Positions 1 through 8,510 of a stretch of DNA of 57,889 bases are shown in pieces; within the stretch, counting starts at the first letter, position 1, and the number at the start of each line of letters is the position of its first letter. Origin of the DNA: CALGFI01 sp036374435 (GTDB lineage: Bacteria > Actinomycetota > UBA4738 > HRBIN12). The stretch covers positions 1-57,889 of the forward strand of contig DASUTU010000127.1 in assembly GCA_036374435.1 (NCBI GenBank), given 5' to 3'. The notes beneath the pieces are model-generated. The model saw nothing but the letters and a program-made list of their open reading frames with translations. It did not search any database and was not told where the DNA came from. The position numbers and the translations under genes are program-made.

Positions 1-1
1 G

Positions 2-229
2 ACGTTCCAGGCTGCGGCCTCGACAGCTGCGACGGACTACGCCGTGAGCGTTGCCAGCGACGATGATTCGTTCGCCGCCGCGCGGCTCTCCGCGTCGGGG
101 ACGTGCTACGCGATCGTCGACCAGACGGTCACTGCTGCACCGATCACGGCCGGCACGTACCGCACGTCGCCGGCTGCCTGTGACGGTGCCACGCACCTCG
201 CTGTGACCGCAAGCGACGGAAGCTGGTAG
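2..229 (+). CDS. type IV pilin-like protein, C-terminal part (5' end outside window)
   Basis: The frame is open from the first complete codon at base 2 and stops at 227-229, giving about 75 residues of a C-terminus; the start lies outside the window. The SASGTCYAI stretch followed about 25 residues later by another cysteine (SPAACDGA) resembles the disulphide-bonded C-terminal loop of actinobacterial type IVa pilins. A pilin lies directly downstream and a strong hairpin follows the stop, so this is probably the last gene of a preceding transcript. The N-terminal prepilin helix cannot be seen, so the pilin call is by context and C-terminal pattern. Confidence 0.6.
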   Translation, partial: TFQAAASTAATDYAVSVASDDDSFAAARLSASGTCYAIVDQTVTAAPITAGTYRTSPAACDGATHLAVTASDGSW

Positions 230-243
230 TCCACGCCTCGAGG

Positions 244-273
244 AAAGGGGGCGGCTCTCGGGCCGCCCCCTTT
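244..273 (+). terminator. hairpin terminator after pilin gene
   Basis: Perfect 12-bp inverted repeat AAAGGGGGCGGC / GCCGCCCCCTTT with a 6-nt loop, starting 14 nt after the stop of the preceding pilin gene. The stem ends in three T but no longer U-tract follows. Confidence 0.75.
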
Positions 274-344
274 GCCATGCCTGGAATCGGGTATTCCGCG
301 CTGAGCTGATCAAGGCCCGAGTCGACTACACCGACACCCTCCGT

Positions 345-806
345 GTGGATCATGCTCGACGACATCGCCCTTGTGACGAAGTGGGTTTCACCCTGATCGA
401 GCTGATGGTCGTGATCCTGATCATTGGCATCCTCATCGCGATCGCCCTCCCCACGTTCCTCGGCGCCAGGACGAGGAGCCAGGACCGCGCTACCCAGGCG
501 AACCTCCGAACGGGCCTCGCCGCGGCCCTGACAAACTGGGCCGAGTTCGGCAATTACGACGGGTTCGACCAGGCCGCAGCACAGGCTGCCGAGCCGGCCA
601 TGGACTGGCAGCCGGCTGGCGACCCGGCGGCCGGCCAGATCGCCATCCAGGTCGCGGCAGGCCAGGACCTGCTGCTGGTTAGCCGCTCCCGTGGCGGGAC
701 GTACTTCTGCCTCCGGCAGCTCGCGAACAGTCCGGCGTTCGACAAGGGGAGGGGTCTCGTCTTCGCCGACGTGGACACTGGCCCCGAATGCACGGGCGGC
801 TGGTAG
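345..806 (+). CDS. type IV prepilin (major-pilin-like)
   Basis: 153 residues from a GTG start. A short charged leader ends in Gly14, followed by FTLIELMVVILIIGILIAIA, the classic prepilin motif: cleavage and N-methylation are expected between G14 and F15, with E19 at mature position 5. The hydrophobic helix continues into an amphipathic helix and a globular domain with a C-terminal cysteine pair (FCLRQ and PECTGGW). The length fits a type IVa pilin. It is the first of four consecutive prepilin-like genes before the peptidase gene. Only a weak ribosome site precedes the GTG; a second in-frame GTG two codons before the cleavage site would leave almost no leader. Confidence 0.9.
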   Translation: MDHARRHRPCDEVGFTLIELMVVILIIGILIAIALPTFLGARTRSQDRATQANLRTGLAAALTNWAEFGNYDGFDQAAAQAAEPAMDWQPAGDPAAGQIAIQVAAGQDLLLVSRSRGGTYFCLRQLANSPAFDKGRGLVFADVDTGPECTGGW

Positions 807-862
807 CCCTCAAGCAGACCCCCGTTCGACCGATGCCTAGAAGTGATGGCTGGAGCTTTGGC

Positions 863-2683
863 ATGACCGGGAACCGGGGGCTCTTCGTTCGATTCCACGC
901 TCGGCTGCGGGACGAGCGTGGCTTCAGCCTGGTCGAGGCGATCATCGCCATCACGGTGATCTTCGGGGCGCTGACCGTTCTTGCCTACAGTGCTTCTAGT
1001 GGGTTCGGGTACCAGGCGCTCTCTCGCGAGCGGCAGGGCGCCACAGCGATCGCCGACAAGCTAATGGAGCAGGCCCGAGGCCTAGCCTACGCGAAGATCC
1101 AGGCGGGGCTGAAGGCCTCCGATCTGGCCTCAGACGTCACCCAGGGGTTCGTGGTGAAGGATTGCCCGGGAGACCCGGCGATCCCGACCACATATCGACT
1201 CAAGCCGGAATCCGGTGACCCTTGCTCGGGGGACAGGATCGTCGCAAGCAGCTCGGATTCGGACACGCCGCCGCTTGTCCCGCATGAGCGGAGCTTCGGG
1301 GCCCCGGAGGGCTACCCAACGACCTATCAGACAAGGGTCTATGTCACCAACAACAACCCGGCGAATGAGCCCTACCGCGTCGTGGTGGTCGCCGGCTGGG
1401 GTGTCGGAGCTGTGAACGGAGTTGCTCGTTCGATCACCACCGAGTCGCTCTTCTATTCCCCGACGGGGTGCGTGAGCAACCAGACCCACCCCTATGCGGC
1501 GCCATGCCAACCGTTCTTCTACGGGCAAGCGCAGATCCCCCGGGGGGCGGTGACGATCACCGGCACGATCGGTGGCTTCTCGCCCGTCGAAGCCCACCTC
1601 TACACTGCCGGCGCCGAGGCGAATGCGCAGCAGGAGCAGTTCAGCGCGGCACAGTCTTCGCTTTCGCAATCCGGGGCAGCCCTGGATGACAGCTTGGAGA
1701 TCACGGAGACGGTGGGCGGCTCCGCTCAGACGACCGCGGCATCCGACACCGACCCGAGCGGCACGATCCCGCCGTACGGCGACGCGCTGCTCATCCCGGT
1801 GCCGGGTGGAACCCTGTCTTCTGACCCGGGCCAGTCGCCCGTCACCGTCACGGCGCCGAGTGGCGATAGCGGAGCCGCACAAGCCGCCACCGCCGCCGGC
1901 GCCGGCCAGCTGTGTCCCCCGTGGGGGTTGGAGAATGATGCCGCGATCTGCTCGGGAACCCACATCCAACAGGGGTCGGCGGAACCCGGAGGGACTCTTT
2001 CGGCGACGGCCGACCTTTCGAACGTGTACGGAGTCAACCTTGGTACCGCGAGCCTCGCCACGATCGCCGCACCGAGCGATCCGAGCAAGGCGCTGGTGGA
2101 TCGCGTCCTCGCAACCGGCGTCGACGGCCAGCTCGCTTCGACCGTGTGGCGAAGCTTCGGAACTGTGAGCCTTGGTGGATCGCCGACAACGCTCGCGTCG
2201 CCGCTCTATCCGGCCGGGTGGGTCCCCGGTTCCTACCTCGTCACGATGAACGGATATCGGGATACGGCGACGGCGTCGTCGGGGACCGGGGCACCCGTTC
2301 CTTCAGGGGCCGTGGATCCGGGAGCAACCGTCACGTTCTGGAACGGGACGACGTTCGTGACGCAGAGCGCGAGCCTGGCGGTCCAGCCGGGGCCGTTGAC
2401 GATCATCGACAACGTCGACGGTCGTCAGGTGCTGATCGAGATCACCTCGACCGAGTTTGCCCCGGCCACGCTCGCTCCAACCTCAACTGAATGCGCCGAC
2501 CTCGCCGGCTCGCTGTGTGATGCCGACGCACAGATGACCGGCCCGCTCAGCGGGACGATCTCGTACAAGGTCACGCTCGATCCGTTCACGACCCCGGTCA
2601 TAGCCGTCGACCTCTCCGTGCAGGTCGAGCTGGGCACGATGATCGCACGGAGCCTCTACCAGCCGGCGCCACAGGCGGGATGA
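863..2683 (+). CDS. large PilV-like minor prepilin
   Basis: 606 residues. The motif RGFSLVEAIIAITVIFGALT near residue 20 is a type IV prepilin cleavage site with the conserved Glu at mature +5. Start chosen at ATG 863 because GGAG (852-855) lies 7 nt upstream; longer in-frame starts at 788 and 833 lack such a site. After a PilV-like N-terminal 150 residues, the remaining about 450 residues are Ser/Thr/Gly-rich and look beta-stranded, with scattered cysteines, which is far longer than ordinary minor pilins. It overlaps the next prepilin by ATGA. By position it is likely a tip or initiator pilin; an adhesin-like role for the long C-terminus is inference. Confidence 0.75.
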   Translation: MTGNRGLFVRFHARLRDERGFSLVEAIIAITVIFGALTVLAYSASSGFGYQALSRERQGATAIADKLMEQARGLAYAKIQAGLKASDLASDVTQGFVVKDCPGDPAIPTTYRLKPESGDPCSGDRIVASSSDSDTPPLVPHERSFGAPEGYPTTYQTRVYVTNNNPANEPYRVVVVAGWGVGAVNGVARSITTESLFYSPTGCVSNQTHPYAAPCQPFFYGQAQIPRGAVTITGTIGGFSPVEAHLYTAGAEANAQQEQFSAAQSSLSQSGAALDDSLEITETVGGSAQTTAASDTDPSGTIPPYGDALLIPVPGGTLSSDPGQSPVTVTAPSGDSGAAQAATAAGAGQLCPPWGLENDAAICSGTHIQQGSAEPGGTLSATADLSNVYGVNLGTASLATIAAPSDPSKALVDRVLATGVDGQLASTVWRSFGTVSLGGSPTTLASPLYPAGWVPGSYLVTMNGYRDTATASSGTGAPVPSGAVDPGATVTFWNGTTFVTQSASLAVQPGPLTIIDNVDGRQVLIEITSTEFAPATLAPTSTECADLAGSLCDADAQMTGPLSGTISYKVTLDPFTTPVIAVDLSVQVELGTMIARSLYQPAPQAG

Positions 2684-3348
2684 CGATGAACCCATGGTTC
2701 GGTGACGTGGCGCGCCTCCGACGCCGGGCGTCCTCTGAGGACGGCTTCAGCCTCGCAGAGGTCCTGGTCACCATGATGATCATGGGGATCGCCCTGCCCA
2801 TCTTCTACGGCGTGCTCTCGTCCGTTCAACAGAGCGCGGCCCGCAACGACTACCTCAGTCGCGCCAACGACCAGGCGCGGCTGGCCGTCGAGGAGCTGGA
2901 CCGAGAGATCCGTTCGGGCAACGTCCTGTACGACCCCGCCAACGAGTCTCCATCTCACTTCACGATGCGGATCTACACGCAGGCGAACGCGACGACCCGA
3001 GCCGAGTCGTTCGGCACTCCGGGGTACGTGTGCGCGCTCTGGACGATCGATGACGATGGGCGCCTGATCAAGAACATGTGGCCACCGAACAGGCTTGGTG
3101 AATCGACGGGCTGGCGGGTCGTCGCCGAGGGCATCGTGAACCGAGATCAGGACCCGCTGTCGAACGGCTACGCGTTCGTGCTCGATAGCGATCTGAGCAA
3201 GGGACGCCGGACCGTCAACATCAAGCTGCTGGTCAACCCGAACCCCGACAGCTCGTGGTCGAGGACGGTTCTGGTGGAAACGGCCAGCACCGGCCGAAAC
3301 ACCTCATACGGATTCCCGGAGGACGTCTGCAATGGCACTCCATCCTAG
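2680..3348 (+). CDS. PilW-like minor prepilin
   Basis: 222 residues. A leader ending in Gly is followed by FSLAEVLVTMMIMGIALPIF, a prepilin helix with Glu at mature +5 (here after a Leu-Ala). The stretch about 30 residues later, QARLAVEELDREIRSGN, resembles the PilW/GspJ minor pilin pattern in which this helix runs into the globular domain. It begins inside the stop of the preceding prepilin gene (ATGA) and its own end overlaps the next start by 17 bases, so the prepilins are translationally coupled. It probably belongs to the minor-pilin initiation complex in the cytoplasmic membrane. Confidence 0.75.
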   Translation: MTMNPWFGDVARLRRRASSEDGFSLAEVLVTMMIMGIALPIFYGVLSSVQQSAARNDYLSRANDQARLAVEELDREIRSGNVLYDPANESPSHFTMRIYTQANATTRAESFGTPGYVCALWTIDDDGRLIKNMWPPNRLGESTGWRVVAEGIVNRDQDPLSNGYAFVLDSDLSKGRRTVNIKLLVNPNPDSSWSRTVLVETASTGRNTSYGFPEDVCNGTPS

Positions 3349-4840
3349 ACATCGCTCTCTGATGGTCAGGATCGGCGACGAGCAGGGGATGACCATGGTG
3401 ATCGCCCTCCTCGTGGTCTTCGTGGTCCTGATCCTGTCCTCCATCGTGGTACAGCAGGCGATCCACAACGTCGATCAGAGCGGGCGTGATCGCGACCGGC
3501 TTCTGTCCGTCGACGCCGCCGAGGCCGGGCTCGACTGGTTCTACAACCACCTCGAGACGACGACACTGCAAGACCTCCGTGACAGTGCCGTCGCGCACAC
3601 GAGCGATTCGCCGATGGTCGTCGATCTCCAGACGCAGCCGAAGACGGCCACCTTCACCACGCACGCCGTCTACTACCGGGCCGATGGCACCGAGATGCCC
3701 CCCGCGGAGTTCACGAGCACCAACTACCCGGCGTCTGTGTTCATCCGGTCCGTCGGGACGGTCGCGGGGGACGAGCCCAGAACGATGGAATCGTGGGTCA
3801 ACCTCCAGCCCGTCTACGGGGGCTTCGGGGCCGCGATCGTGACGATGAACGGCCTGAATCTGATCAACAACCTGACCCTCAACGGCTACTCGACGAACGA
3901 CGCGGACATCTACGTCAACTGTGGGGATCTGACGATCAAGAATCAGCCCAACATCTTCGGAAGCATCTACGTGGTTGGAGGAACGGGATGTTCGCCGGTC
4001 ACCGCCGGCAATGCCACGCTCGAGGGCAATTCCACGTTCCGCCAGAACCTGTGGGCAAACGGATCCGTTATCATCGCGAATCCCTCGACGGTCATGGGGA
4101 ACGTCATCTCCTCCACGTCGTCGATCTCCGTGACCGGGACCGTCGGGGGCAACGCCACGGCTGGGACGACGATCAACGGAAGCTGCCTCGGGCCGACGTG
4201 TACGAACATCGGTGGCACGAGCACGCCCAATACCGTGCAAGGGCCACCTCCTCCACAGCCCCTTCCCCAGATCCGCTGGGTTCCCTCGGACTGGACGGAT
4301 TCCAACGAGACCAAGCCGGATGCGCCCTATACCATCGTGGAGTTCTCTACTCCCGATACGGCCAGGGCCGCGATCCTGAACGGCACGCTGCCGAGTGGGA
4401 ACGTGGTGGTTCGGATCAACTCGACGTCGCCCCTCGTCTTCAGCAACAACACGGAAGTCACCCTCAACGGCAACCTCGCCATCGTCACGGACGGCGCCAT
4501 CACGTTCGAGAACAAGGACGTGTGGACCGGTGCAGGGTCGAAGAAGAAGCTGTTCCTCATCGACGCGTACCGAGACGGACTGATCTGTTCGCCGGCCTAC
4601 GACGTGACGACGGCCAACAACACGGACTTCGTGAATCTCGACGTCTTCTTCTACTCGCCGTGCTCGGTGAACATGAACAACCAGAACAAGAACTTCAGCG
4701 GCCAGATCCTCGGCGGGACGGTGAATATCAACAACCAGTTCGTGCTGAACTACGTGCCCGTCCGGGTCCCTGGTGCTGGCGAGGTCACTGGGTTCCGTGA
4801 GGACATCGCCTATATCCGGGAAGTCGTGAACACGTCCTGA
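3332..4840 (+). CDS. PilX-like pilus assembly protein with large C-terminal domain
   Basis: 502 residues. The N-terminus EQGMTMVIALLVVFVVLILS is a PilX-type hydrophobic segment without the usual Glu at +5; it is followed by SVDAAEAGLDWFYNHLE, typical of PilX-like proteins. The remaining 400 residues are Asn/Thr/Gly-rich with repeated short beta motifs (NGNLAIVTDG, NMNNQNKNFSGQILGG), suggesting a repetitive beta fold similar to polymer-forming or right-handed beta-helix domains. It is coupled to the preceding PilW-like gene. A role at the pilus tip or surface is plausible from context but not shown. Confidence 0.65.
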   Translation: MALHPRHRSLMVRIGDEQGMTMVIALLVVFVVLILSSIVVQQAIHNVDQSGRDRDRLLSVDAAEAGLDWFYNHLETTTLQDLRDSAVAHTSDSPMVVDLQTQPKTATFTTHAVYYRADGTEMPPAEFTSTNYPASVFIRSVGTVAGDEPRTMESWVNLQPVYGGFGAAIVTMNGLNLINNLTLNGYSTNDADIYVNCGDLTIKNQPNIFGSIYVVGGTGCSPVTAGNATLEGNSTFRQNLWANGSVIIANPSTVMGNVISSTSSISVTGTVGGNATAGTTINGSCLGPTCTNIGGTSTPNTVQGPPPPQPLPQIRWVPSDWTDSNETKPDAPYTIVEFSTPDTARAAILNGTLPSGNVVVRINSTSPLVFSNNTEVTLNGNLAIVTDGAITFENKDVWTGAGSKKKLFLIDAYRDGLICSPAYDVTTANNTDFVNLDVFFYSPCSVNMNNQNKNFSGQILGGTVNINNQFVLNYVPVRVPGAGEVTGFREDIAYIREVVNTS

Positions 4841-4878
4841 CGAGGTTTCTCCCGAGCCCACGGTAGCGTTGCCCCGGT

Positions 4879-5655
4879 ATGATCGCTGTCCGCCTTCTCA
4901 TCGCGGTGCCGCTCGGGCTCGTGTTCGGCAGCTTCCTCACGGTGGTGACCCACCGCGTCCCGGCGGGGGAGTCCATCGTTCGCCCCCGATCCCGCTGCCC
5001 GAGCTGCGGGACCCAGCTGCGCGGGGCGGACAACGTGCCGGTCGTCTCCTGGCTGATGCTTCGAGGGCGTTGTCGTTCGTGTGGTGCGCGGATCTCGGTG
5101 GTGTACCCGCTGACCGAGCTCGCCACGGCTGGGCTGTTCGTCGGGACCGCCTTGCGGTTCGACGACCTCTGGCTCGCGGTGCTTCTGGCGCCGTTCGCTG
5201 CGGTCCTGCTCGCCCTGGCGATCATCGACCTGCGGACGAAGAAGCTGCCCAACCGGATCGTGTATCCGAGCGTGCTGATGTCGGTGGCCTACCTTCTCCT
5301 GGCCCGGGTGGCCGGCGCGCCGATCGACCTCGGGGACGCGGCGATCGGATTCTTCGCCTACGGAGGCGGGATGTTGATCGTGGCCGTGATCGCGCCGAGG
5401 GGCATGGGGATGGGCGATGTCAAGCTCGCCGGGTTGATCGGGCTCGTACTCGGCGCTCTGGGCATCCGATTCGTCGGGGTCGCTGCTGCGATGGGGATCC
5501 TGATCGGGGGCGTGGCGGCGATGGTGGCTCTGCTCTTCGGTGCCACTCGCAAGACTGGGATTCCGTACGGGCCGTCGATGGCGTTCGGCGCCCTGGTCTC
5601 GCTGTTCGCCGGGTCGGAGATCGCCGACGCGTATCTCCGGCTGCTCGGGGCCTGA
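4879..5655 (+). CDS. pilD: prepilin peptidase / N-methyltransferase
   Basis: 258 residues, an A24 aspartic prepilin peptidase that cleaves and N-methylates the prepilins encoded just upstream. The N-terminal domain carries two zinc-type pairs, CPSC (40-43) and CRSC (65-68). The two catalytic aspartates are visible as D117 in IIDLRTKKLPN and D180 in GMGDVKL. Several hydrophobic helices fill the rest, as expected for a polytopic membrane enzyme. A TAGCGT hexamer at 4864-4869 stands 9 nt before the ATG with no clear ribosome site, so the gene may also have its own leaderless transcript. Confidence 0.95.
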   Translation: MIAVRLLIAVPLGLVFGSFLTVVTHRVPAGESIVRPRSRCPSCGTQLRGADNVPVVSWLMLRGRCRSCGARISVVYPLTELATAGLFVGTALRFDDLWLAVLLAPFAAVLLALAIIDLRTKKLPNRIVYPSVLMSVAYLLLARVAGAPIDLGDAAIGFFAYGGGMLIVAVIAPRGMGMGDVKLAGLIGLVLGALGIRFVGVAAAMGILIGGVAAMVALLFGATRKTGIPYGPSMAFGALVSLFAGSEIADAYLRLLGA

Positions 5656-5777
5656 CTCGGTCGGTCCGCGATCAGGTGCAGTCCCGCCGTCGTTCGAGGC
5701 CGGATCGGCCCACCACCAGGTGATGGATCTCGGCCAGGGTCTCGCGTCGTGCGAGCAGGACCCGCACCGCCGCGGCG

Positions 5778-6718
5778 ACCGGGCCCGGGCTGGTCCACAA
5801 CTTCCGCGTGCTCCTGAACCCGGACAAACACGTCCTGCACCTGCCGTGGCTCCACGAACGCCGCGAAGGGCTGCTCGAGCTCGGGCTCGAGCCCCTGGGG
5901 GCGCTCGTCCGCAAGAAGGCCACGTACACCACGGACTTCATCTCCCCTCCGCCCGAGGGGGCCGTACCCGGACTTCGACGAGGAGCTCGAGCGCGTGCTG
6001 GCCACCCCGCACGACGAGGTGGCCAAGGAGATCGAGATCCTCTATTCGGACGGGGGGGGGCGATGCCCCCGGAGGCCCGAGCTTTCCTGGACGAGCCGGC
6101 CGAGGCGCTCGAAGGCCTCGTGAACCTGCTCCGCCGCTACTGGGCGGTCGGCATCGAGCCCCACTGGGCGAGGATCCGCGCGTTGCTCGAAGGTGACGTC
6201 CTGTACCGGGCTCGGCGAGCGGCCCTCGAGGGCTCGAGCGCGATGTTCACCGAGCTGCATCCGGAGGTGACCTGGGACGAGGAGCAAGGCGTCCTGACCA
6301 GGCTGAAGATCGGCAAACATCACGACCAGGACGTCGAGCCGGCCGGGCGCGGCCTCGTCCTGATCCCGGTCGCCATGGCCCACCCCAAGCTGATGATGGT
6401 GACCGACCCTTCCTGGCAGCCGACGATCGCGTACCCGCCCGCGGCGTGGCGAACCTGTGGGAGCGGGATCCCGCCCCCGACGGCGAGGCCCTCGCCGAGC
6501 TGGTGGGGGAGACCAGGGCGGCCATCCTCCGCGAGCTCGAGGTCCCGATGACGACGGGCGAGATCGCGGCCCGCCCGGGCATCACGTCCGGCGCGGTCTC
6601 CCAGCAGCTCGCCCAGCTCCGGCGGGCCGGCGTGGTGGACGCGACCAGGAGCGGCCGAGGCGTCTACAGCAGCCTCACGCCGGTGGGCGAGCGGTTGGTC
6701 GAGCTGCTGCGAGGCTAG
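5778..6718 (+). pseudogene. decayed ArsR-family winged-helix regulator (DUF5937-like)
   Basis: Reading across three frame changes recovers a protein with the layout of ArsR-type regulators that carry a DUF5937-like N-terminal domain. Segments are: 5778-5960 (HVLHLPWLHERREGLLELG), 5965-6050 (YPDFDEELERVLATPHDEV), 6061-6440 (LRRYWAVGIEPHWARIRALL ... GRGLVLIPVAM), and 6446-6718, a winged-helix domain (GAVSQQLAQLRRAGVVDATR). The breaks are an extra base near 5955-5965, a shift at the G9 run 6052-6060, and a missing base near 6440-6446. The usual first 20-30 residues are also missing. No single start-to-stop frame covers it, so it is either a pseudogene or contains several read errors. Confidence 0.7.
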
Positions 6719-6994
6719 GCCGAAGCTCCTTCCCGCTTGATCCCGGTTTTCGCGCCTGGAGGTCGCCGAACCCCCCCACGTCTGTGACTCCTGTGACTTC
6801 TGACAAAAAGAGCTAATTACATCCATGTAGTTTAGCCTGGCGTGCCGAATGTGTTGGAGAGAGACTCTTGACCATGGATGTGGCTCTTGTTACTTTCCGG
6901 GACCCTGGTGCTCGAGGGAGGATTGAAGCAGATGAGGCAACAGAGGCGCATGAGGTTAATGTGGCAGATGTGCTATATGTGGAAGATGTGAGAG
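6719..6994 (+). other. AT-richer intergenic region before the pilM operon
   Basis: Composition is visibly less GC-rich than neighbours. It holds near-repeats CTGTGACTC (6782-6790) and CTGTGACTTC (6791-6800) followed by TGACAAAAAG, and, at 6940-6995, several short G/T/A-rich ATG-containing repeats. No convincing -35/-10 pair was found, but the operon promoter must lie here or upstream; the direct repeats could be an operator. Confidence 0.4.
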
Positions 6995-7023
6995 ATGGGC
7001 AAACGTCGGCCGTTCGTGGGTGA
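6874..7023 (+). CDS. possible small hypothetical ORF
   Basis: 49 codons starting ATG 6874 (MDVALVTFRDPGARGRIEAD as the first 20 residues), with GGAGAGAG 9 nt upstream, and overlapping the start of the downstream HTH gene by 29 bases in another frame. Acidic and without recognisable domain. It may be chance coding potential in the AT-richer gap. Confidence 0.15.
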   Translation: MDVALVTFRDPGARGRIEADEATEAHEVNVADVLYVEDVRDGQTSAVRG

Positions 7024-7186
7024 CCGGCTCCTGACCGTGGGTGAGGTGGCGGCCACGATGCGGGTCTCGAACATGACCGTGTACCGGCTGATCAAGACCG
7101 GCCAACTCCCGGCGATCCGGGTGGGCAAGAACTACCGGATCCGGGAGTCCGACATGGACCGGTATCTGTCCGAGCGGTCGGTGTGA
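6995..7186 (+). CDS. excisionase-family HTH DNA-binding protein (copy 1)
   Basis: 63 residues, almost entirely one helix-turn-helix domain of the excisionase/AlpA family: LTVGEVAATMRVSNMTVYRL is the HTH, then LPAIRVGKNYRIRESDMDRYL forms the wing and last helix. Such stand-alone proteins bind DNA; many actinobacterial members are chromosomal regulators and not phage excisionases. It is the first of a tandem pair and its stop overlaps the start of copy 2 (GTGA). Lying directly upstream of pilM, it may regulate the pilus operon. No phage or integrase genes are nearby. Confidence 0.8.
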   Translation: MGKRRPFVGDRLLTVGEVAATMRVSNMTVYRLIKTGQLPAIRVGKNYRIRESDMDRYLSERSV

Positions 7187-7385
7187 GCGGGGGGACGAGG
7201 GTGGCGCGTCGAGGGGGTTGGAGCGGGCGACAGGCGGGAGACCACCTGCTCACGGTGGCCGAGGTCGCCGCGACCATGCGGGTCTCGAACATGACCGTGT
7301 ACCGGCTGATCAAGAGCGGGGACCTGCCGGCGATCCGGGTGGGCAAGAACTACCGGATCCGGGAGTCCGACATGGACCGGTATCT
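7058..7385 (+). repeat. tandem gene duplication, 218-bp period
   Basis: Bases 7058-7097 (40 bp) are identical to 7276-7315 and 7109-7167 (59 bp) are identical to 7327-7385, both at an offset of exactly 218 bp. The identity includes synonymous positions, pointing to recent duplication or gene conversion of the HTH gene. Confidence 0.9.
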
Positions 7386-7413
7386 CGAGCAGCGCCAGGT
7401 GGAGGGCGCGTAG
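7183..7413 (+). CDS. excisionase-family HTH DNA-binding protein (copy 2)
   Basis: 76 residues from a GTG overlapping the stop of copy 1. After a basic 17-residue N-terminal extension the HTH domain repeats that of copy 1 nearly exactly (LTVAEVAATMRVSNMTVYRL; RVGKNYRIRESDMDRYL). Its stop TAG shares one base with the GTG start of pilM. The few differences lie in the third codon positions of the first helix, the T-G-Q versus S-G-D turn, and the tails. It is presumably a DNA-binding regulator that could form heterodimers or tandem complexes with copy 1. Confidence 0.8.
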   Translation: MSGGTRVARRGGWSGRQAGDHLLTVAEVAATMRVSNMTVYRLIKSGDLPAIRVGKNYRIRESDMDRYLEQRQVEGA

Positions 7414-8510
7414 TGGCCAGGACCAGGATCGGGGTCGACGTGGGATCAACCGCCGCCCGCGTGGCGGAGGTCGCCGTCGGCGACGTCCCGGTGATCGTTC
7501 GCGCCGCCCAGGTGCCGCTTCCGGTCGGGGCCGTCGAGGCCGGCGAGGTCCGCGATCCGGCCGCCGTGGGTGAGGCCCTGCGGACCCTCTGGAGACAGGC
7601 CGGCGTGAAAGGCAAACAGGTGTATCTGGGGGTCGGCAACCAGCGCGTGGTCGTCCGCGAGGTGGCCCTGCCGTGGCTCCCGGAGAAGGAGCTCCGCGAC
7701 TCGCTGGCCTTCCAGGTGCAGGAGTTCATCCCCATGGCCGCCGACGAGGCCGTGCTGGACTTCGATCCGCTCGGCGAGATGGACCAGGGTGGACGCCGGA
7801 TGCAACGGATCCTCCTCGTGGCCGCGAACCGGGGGATGGTGAACGCGCTCGTCGAGGCGGCGCTCGCTGCCAAGCTCGACCCGCAGGGCATCGACCTCAC
7901 CCCGTTCGCCTCGGTGCGCGCCGTCGGCGGCGGCGGCGAAGGCCTGGACCTCGAGTACGGTGGCGACGAGGCGGTCGTCGACGTGGGCGCGCACGTCACC
8001 AGCATCTGCGTGCACGACCGAGGCGTGACCCGCTTCGTCCGGATGTTGCCCTCGGGCGGCCGGGACGTCACTGTGGCGATCGCCCGCGGGCTCGGCATCG
8101 ACGAGGAGGTCGCGGAGACCCTCAAGCGCGGGGAGCCGGCCGGTCTTCCGCCGCCCCCGGAGCAGGAGACGCCGCCGGAGCCGGCGGAACTGCCCGGCCA
8201 GGAGGAGGTCCGCCGCCTGGCCCTCTCGCGGGCCACGAGCTTCGTCGACGAGATCCGATCGTCCCTGGAGTTCTACGCGGCGCAGGTTCCCGGCGCGCGG
8301 ATCGCGCGCGTGATCGTCACGGGCGGCGGCTCGCGCCTGGACGGGTTCCTCGAGCTCCTCCAAGAACGGATGCCGGTCGAGGTCGACCGGGGGCGCCTCT
8401 TCGAGCGGACCAAGTCGGAGCTGCAGTTGCCCCCCGAGGCCGAGGCCGAGGTCGAGGCCGTGCTGCCGGTGGCCGTGGGGCTCGCCATCCCCGACCGGAG
8501 GCGGTCGTGA
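7413..8510 (+). CDS. pilM: type IV pilus assembly protein PilM
   Basis: 365 residues from GTG 7413. An actin-like (FtsA/MreB-type) ATPase: IGVDVGSTAARVAEV is the phosphate-1 segment, AVVDVGAHVTSICV the phosphate-2 segment and VIVTGGGSRLDGFLEL the adenosine motif. FQVQEFIPM near residue 105 is typical of PilM. It works on the cytoplasmic face, binding the N-terminal tail of PilN. A Pro/Glu-rich insertion (about 245-270) lies in the C-terminal half. The order pilM-pilN-pilO-pilP-like with GTGA overlaps confirms identity. Confidence 0.92.
   Translation: MARTRIGVDVGSTAARVAEVAVGDVPVIVRAAQVPLPVGAVEAGEVRDPAAVGEALRTLWRQAGVKGKQVYLGVGNQRVVVREVALPWLPEKELRDSLAFQVQEFIPMAADEAVLDFDPLGEMDQGGRRMQRILLVAANRGMVNALVEAALAAKLDPQGIDLTPFASVRAVGGGGEGLDLEYGGDEAVVDVGAHVTSICVHDRGVTRFVRMLPSGGRDVTVAIARGLGIDEEVAETLKRGEPAGLPPPPEQETPPEPAELPGQEEVRRLALSRATSFVDEIRSSLEFYAAQVPGARIARVIVTGGGSRLDGFLELLQERMPVEVDRGRLFERTKSELQLPPEAEAEVEAVLPVAVGLAIPDRRRS

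Noticed and set aside
5672..5785. Minus-strand gene remnant (RETLAEIHHLVVGRSGLE)
   Set aside because: The fragment looks protein-like but is short, has no recognisable family and lies against the decayed regulator; not enough support.
6995..7413. Prophage or integrative element suggested by excisionase-like genes
   Set aside because: No integrase, attachment-site repeats or phage genes occur; the HTH genes are fused by overlap to pilM.
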